NCBI RefSeq assembly: GCF_035621455.1
Contig: NZ_CP141822.1
Location: 992,001 to 1,056,000, forward strand
Direction of reading: 5' to 3'
From: Vibrio natriegens NBRC 15636 = ATCC 14048 = DSM 759
Lineage (GTDB): Bacteria > Pseudomonadota > Gammaproteobacteria > Enterobacterales > Vibrionaceae
Length of the DNA stretch: 64,000 nucleotides
In this document: positions 60,947 through 64,000 of the stretch, piece after piece
How the letters are laid out: the number at the start of each line of letters is the position of its first letter
How positions within the stretch are numbered: position 1 is the stretch's first letter
Translations under genes and position numbers: made by a program
Notes under the pieces: generated by a model
Database searches by the model: none
What the model was told of the DNA's origin: nothing
Seen by the model: the letters and a program-made list of their open reading frames with translations, nothing else

Positions 60947-61704
60947 TGTCTTTTACAGTCGTTATTCCCGCTCGTTACTCTTCTAGTCGCTTACCGGGCA
61001 AACCGTTGGCTGATATTGGTGGTAAACCGATGGTTCAGTGGGTTTACGAACAAGCCATGCAAGCCGGTGCTGAAGATGTCATTATTGCAACCGATGACGA
61101 ACGTGTTTCTTCTGCGGTAGAGCAGTTTGGTGGAAAAGTCTGCATGACGTCACCAAACCATGAGTCAGGCACTGAGCGTTTGGCTGAAGTGGTTGAGAAA
61201 ATGGCGATTCCTGCAGATCACATCATTGTTAATGTACAAGGTGATGAACCATTAATCCCACCATCAATCATTCGTCAAGTTGCTGATAATCTCGCAGCTT
61301 GTGATGCTCCAATGGCAACGCTTGCGGTAGAAATTGACTCCGAAGATGAAGTCTTCAACCCAAATGCGGTAAAAGTGGTGGCGGACTCGCGCGGCTATGC
61401 CATGTACTTTAGCCGAGCAACGATTCCATGGGATCGTGACAATTTTGCCAAGCAAGATAAAACCATTGCTAATCCGTTGATGCGCCACATTGGTATTTAT
61501 GCTTACCGCGCAGGTTTCATTAATACTTACATCAACTGGGCACCAAGTGCGCTAGAGCAAATTGAATGTCTTGAGCAGCTTCGCGTACTTTGGTATGGCG
61601 AAAAAATTCATGTTGCGGTAGCGAAGGAAGCTCCAGCAGCAGGTGTTGACACTCAAGCAGACTTAGACGCCGTAAGAGCGATAGTCGCTAACGAAGCTAA
61701 GTAA
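60946..61704 (+). CDS. kdsB: CMP-KDO synthetase KdsB
   Basis: 252 aa. [19 protein letters not shown] nucleotide motif, [17 protein letters not shown] and YAYRAGF are family marks. It activates KDO with CTP for lipopolysaccharide inner core. Last gene of the msbA operon, followed by a terminator. Confidence 0.96.
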   Translation: MSFTVVIPARYSSSRLPGKPLADIGGKPMVQWVYEQAMQAGAEDVIIATDDERVSSAVEQFGGKVCMTSPNHESGTERLAEVVEKMAIPADHIIVNVQGDEPLIPPSIIRQVADNLAACDAPMATLAVEIDSEDEVFNPNAVKVVADSRGYAMYFSRATIPWDRDNFAKQDKTIANPLMRHIGIYAYRAGFINTYINWAPSALEQIECLEQLRVLWYGEKIHVAVAKEAPAAGVDTQADLDAVRAIVANEAK

Positions 61705-61725
61705 CCGCTGCAGTTTCACTGTAAT

Positions 61726-61753
61726 AAAAAGGCTCCAATCTTGGAGCCTTTTG
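61726..61753 (+). terminator. Terminator after kdsB
   Basis: AAAGGCTCCAA / TTGGAGCCTTTT stem with a short loop. Confidence 0.88.
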
Positions 61754-61790
61754 CTTTTGAGGTATTGCTTAGGGGTTAAAGGAATCGGTA

Positions 61791-63350
61791 TCAGATGTTG
61801 TTGTCGTATTGGTTACGCTTAGGGCACGTTGCCAGCGTTTCTCTATGACCTGTATCTTTCACTTCTTGGAGTACAACGTCAAATCCCCATATACGATATA
61901 CGTGCTTCAATACTTCTTCATAACTGTCATCCAATGGGATGCGATTGTGAGGAACATATTGAAGTGTTAATGAACGATCACCACGGACATCAACATTAAA
62001 GACCTGAATATTAGGCTCAAGGTTCGATAGGTTATATTGCGCTGCGAGCTTTTCTCTGATGCTCTTATAACCGCTCTCATCGTGAATCGCCGATATTTCG
62101 ATGAAGTTTTTATGGTCATCATCTTTGATAGCGAACAGTTTAAAGTCACGTATCAATTTAGGTGACAGGTATTGGCTGATAAAACTTTCATCTTTGAAGT
62201 TATGCATTGCAAAGTGCACTGCGTCTAGCCAGTCGGTACCCGCTAAATCTGGGAACCATTCCTTATCTTCATCAGTTGGCTCTTCACAGATGCGTTTGAT
62301 ATCGCGGAACATGGCAAAGCCGAGCGCGTAAGGGTTAATGCCGCTAAAGTAAGGGCTGTTATACGCAGGCTGCGCTACTACGCTGGTGTGACTGTGTAAG
62401 AACTCTAGGATGAACTTTTCAGACACCAAACCTTCGTCGTAAAGATGGTTAAGAATGGTGTAATGCCAGAACGTTGCCCAACCTTCGTTCATCACCTGAG
62501 TTTGCTTTTGTGGGTAGAAGTATTGGCTTATCTTACGCACAATACGGATGACTTCACGCTGCCATGGCTCGAGTAGCGGTGCATGTTTCTCAAAGAAATA
62601 CAGTAAGTTTTCCTGTGGTTCACTTGGGAAGCGCTCTACGATGTCCTCTTCTTTGGTTTTCGACCTAGGCACGGTTCGCCACAGATCATTAATTTGTGAT
62701 TGCAGGTACGCCTCACGCTCTTCTTGACGCGCTTTCTCTTCCGTAATGGAGATTTTTTCTGGACGTTTGTATCTGTCGACCCCGAAGTTCATCAATGCAT
62801 GACAAGAATCGAGAAGTTTTTCAACTTCCAGAACACCATAGCGTTCTTCACACTCTGCCAGGTATTTTTTTGCGAACAATAGATAATCAATGATAGAGCT
62901 TGCGTCTGTCCAAGTCTGGAACAGGTAGTTACCTTTAAAGAAAGAGTTGTGTCCATAGCAGGCATGCGCCATCACCAGCGCCTGCATAGTCACCGTGTTC
63001 TCTTCCATTAGATAGGCGATACAAGGGTTGGAGTTGATGACTATCTCGTACGCCAAGCCCATTTGGCCGTGTTTGTAGTTTTGCTCTGTCTGAATGAATT
63101 TCTTACCGAACGACCAGTGGTTGTAGTTGATCGGCATCCCAATGCTTGAGTATGCATCCATCATTTGTTCTGACGTGATGACCTCAATTTGGTTTGGGTA
63201 AGTGTCGAGGCGATAGTGCTCAGCGACACGTTTTATCTCTTTGTGGTATCGCTCCAGCAACTCGAAGGTCCAGTCGGGACCATCAGGTAGCAACTTGCTA
63301 CTGCGCTTTTTTGGAGCTTTACCAGAGAGGTTTTTCGTTGCGGTACTCAT
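61791..63350 (-). CDS. SpoVR family protein
   Basis: 519 aa. GHNSFFKGNYLF, NEGWATFWHYTILNHL and NPYALGFAMFRDI motifs identify the SpoVR/YcgB family, stress-related soluble proteins of unknown activity. It lies 11 bp downstream of the YeaH gene, and in vibrios and enterics these are linked with the kinase YeaG/PrkA, which would lie upstream beyond the window edge. Confidence 0.9.
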   Translation of the reverse strand: MSTATKNLSGKAPKKRSSKLLPDGPDWTFELLERYHKEIKRVAEHYRLDTYPNQIEVITSEQMMDAYSSIGMPINYNHWSFGKKFIQTEQNYKHGQMGLAYEIVINSNPCIAYLMEENTVTMQALVMAHACYGHNSFFKGNYLFQTWTDASSIIDYLLFAKKYLAECEERYGVLEVEKLLDSCHALMNFGVDRYKRPEKISITEEKARQEEREAYLQSQINDLWRTVPRSKTKEEDIVERFPSEPQENLLYFFEKHAPLLEPWQREVIRIVRKISQYFYPQKQTQVMNEGWATFWHYTILNHLYDEGLVSEKFILEFLHSHTSVVAQPAYNSPYFSGINPYALGFAMFRDIKRICEEPTDEDKEWFPDLAGTDWLDAVHFAMHNFKDESFISQYLSPKLIRDFKLFAIKDDDHKNFIEISAIHDESGYKSIREKLAAQYNLSNLEPNIQVFNVDVRGDRSLTLQYVPHNRIPLDDSYEEVLKHVYRIWGFDVVLQEVKDTGHRETLATCPKRNQYDNNI

Positions 63351-63361
63351 CGCTAGCCTCC

Positions 63362-64000
63362 TTACGCCGTTTCTTTGTGGAATAGTTCACGGAAGACAGG
63401 GAAGATATCCTCAACAGAGCGAATATTTTTCATTGCAAAGTTAGGAAATTCCTCGGTGAGTTTTTCATACTCATGCCACAAAGTTTGGTGAGAACGACGT
63501 GTGATCTCAATATATGAGTAGTACTGACAGTTAGGCAGTAACTTATCCACTAATAAGTCACGGCATCTCGGTGAGTCATCCGCCCAGTTGTCGCCATCGG
63601 ATGCTTGGGCTGCATAAATGTTCCACTGTCCGACAGGGTAACGAGCTTTGATTATCTCATCCATGAGTTTTAGAGCACTGGATACAATGGTACCCCCCGT
63701 TTCCTGAGAGTAGAAAAACTCGTGCTCATCCACTTCTTTTGCCTGTGTGTGGTGGCGAATAAACACCACTTCCACGTTTTCATAGGTACGAGTCAGGAAT
63801 AGGTAAAGCAGTACGTAGAATCGTTTTGCAATATCCTTGGTTGCTTGATCCATTGAGCCTGACACGTCCATTAAGCAGAACATGACGGCCTGGCTGGATG
63901 GAACAGGGCGTTTCTCGTAGTTTTTGAAACGTAAGTCGAAAGTATCAATAAACGGAACACTGTCGATTTTCTTACGCAGTTCGGTTATTTCCCTCTTCAA
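63362..64000 (-). CDS. yeaH: YeaH/DUF444 von Willebrand A-type protein, 5' partial
   Basis: 212 residues of the C-terminal half; the N-terminal half is beyond base 64000 (E. coli YeaH is 427 aa). [16 protein letters not shown] holds the MIDAS metal site DxSxS, and GGTIVSSAL and [13 protein letters not shown] follow. Works with the Ser kinase YeaG in stationary-phase and nitrogen stress in E. coli. Same operon as spoVR. Confidence 0.9.
   Translation of the reverse strand: MKREITELRKKIDSVPFIDTFDLRFKNYEKRPVPSSQAVMFCLMDVSGSMDQATKDIAKRFYVLLYLFLTRTYENVEVVFIRHHTQAKEVDEHEFFYSQETGGTIVSSALKLMDEIIKARYPVGQWNIYAAQASDGDNWADDSPRCRDLLVDKLLPNCQYYSYIEITRRSHQTLWHEYEKLTEEFPNFAMKNIRSVEDIFPVFRELFHKETA

Overview
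The window is a piece of a Vibrio chromosome, probably chromosome 1 of a Harveyi-clade species. From about 12.7 kb to the end, the gene content and order are what I know from Vibrio: udp next to a VC1899-type DUF1887 gene, hinT / ycfL / lpoB / thiK / ycfP, ndh, csiV-mfd-PilZ, lolCDE, comEC, msbA-lpxK-ycaR-kdsB, and spoVR-yeaH. Species assignment is inference; there is no rRNA or tRNA gene to anchor it.

Left part (1 to about 12.7 kb) is accessory and looks more AT-rich. It opens with the 3' end of a type I-F CRISPR operon: cas7f, cut by the window edge, then cas6f. This is followed by a minimal array of two diverged 28-nt repeats around one 32-nt spacer. Protein and repeat features resemble the I-F3 systems carried by Tn7-like transposons, but tniQ, cas8 and tns genes would lie outside the window. 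Next come a 1200-aa membrane-anchored YobI-like NTPase, two lipoproteins, a small outer-membrane beta-barrel, an IS5-type transposase remnant, a ToxR/VtrA-like membrane regulator overlapping a VtrC-like partner, and a stand-alone ABC/PrrC-like ATPase. Four related intergenic repeats, three with a GC hairpin, follow four of the cargo units.

Middle part (12.7-28.6 kb): a LysR regulator divergent from a GH1 6-phospho-beta-glucosidase, then a polyamine locus. The locus holds puuB and puuA on the minus strand. On the plus strand it has a spuB-spuC-like pair, a four-gene polyamine ABC importer and a PuuR-like repressor. An aldehyde dehydrogenase (puuC) and a class I glutamine amidotransferase are divergent at its end. 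Together they would import putrescine or related amines and degrade them by gamma-glutamylation and transamination toward GABA/succinate.

Right part (28.8-64 kb) is core: an RNA methyltransferase, ferredoxin, a flavoprotein, a CBS protein, ZntA with a MerR-type promoter, uridine phosphorylase with a CRP site, a CARF-nuclease (DUF1887), a chemoreceptor and HinT. After these come the envelope and respiration genes: LpoB cluster, Ndh with an FNR-like site, CsiV, Mfd, Lol export, ComEC and the lipid A/KDO operon (msbA-lpxK-ycaR-kdsB). The window ends with the SpoVR/YeaH stress operon, whose yeaH is cut by the right edge.
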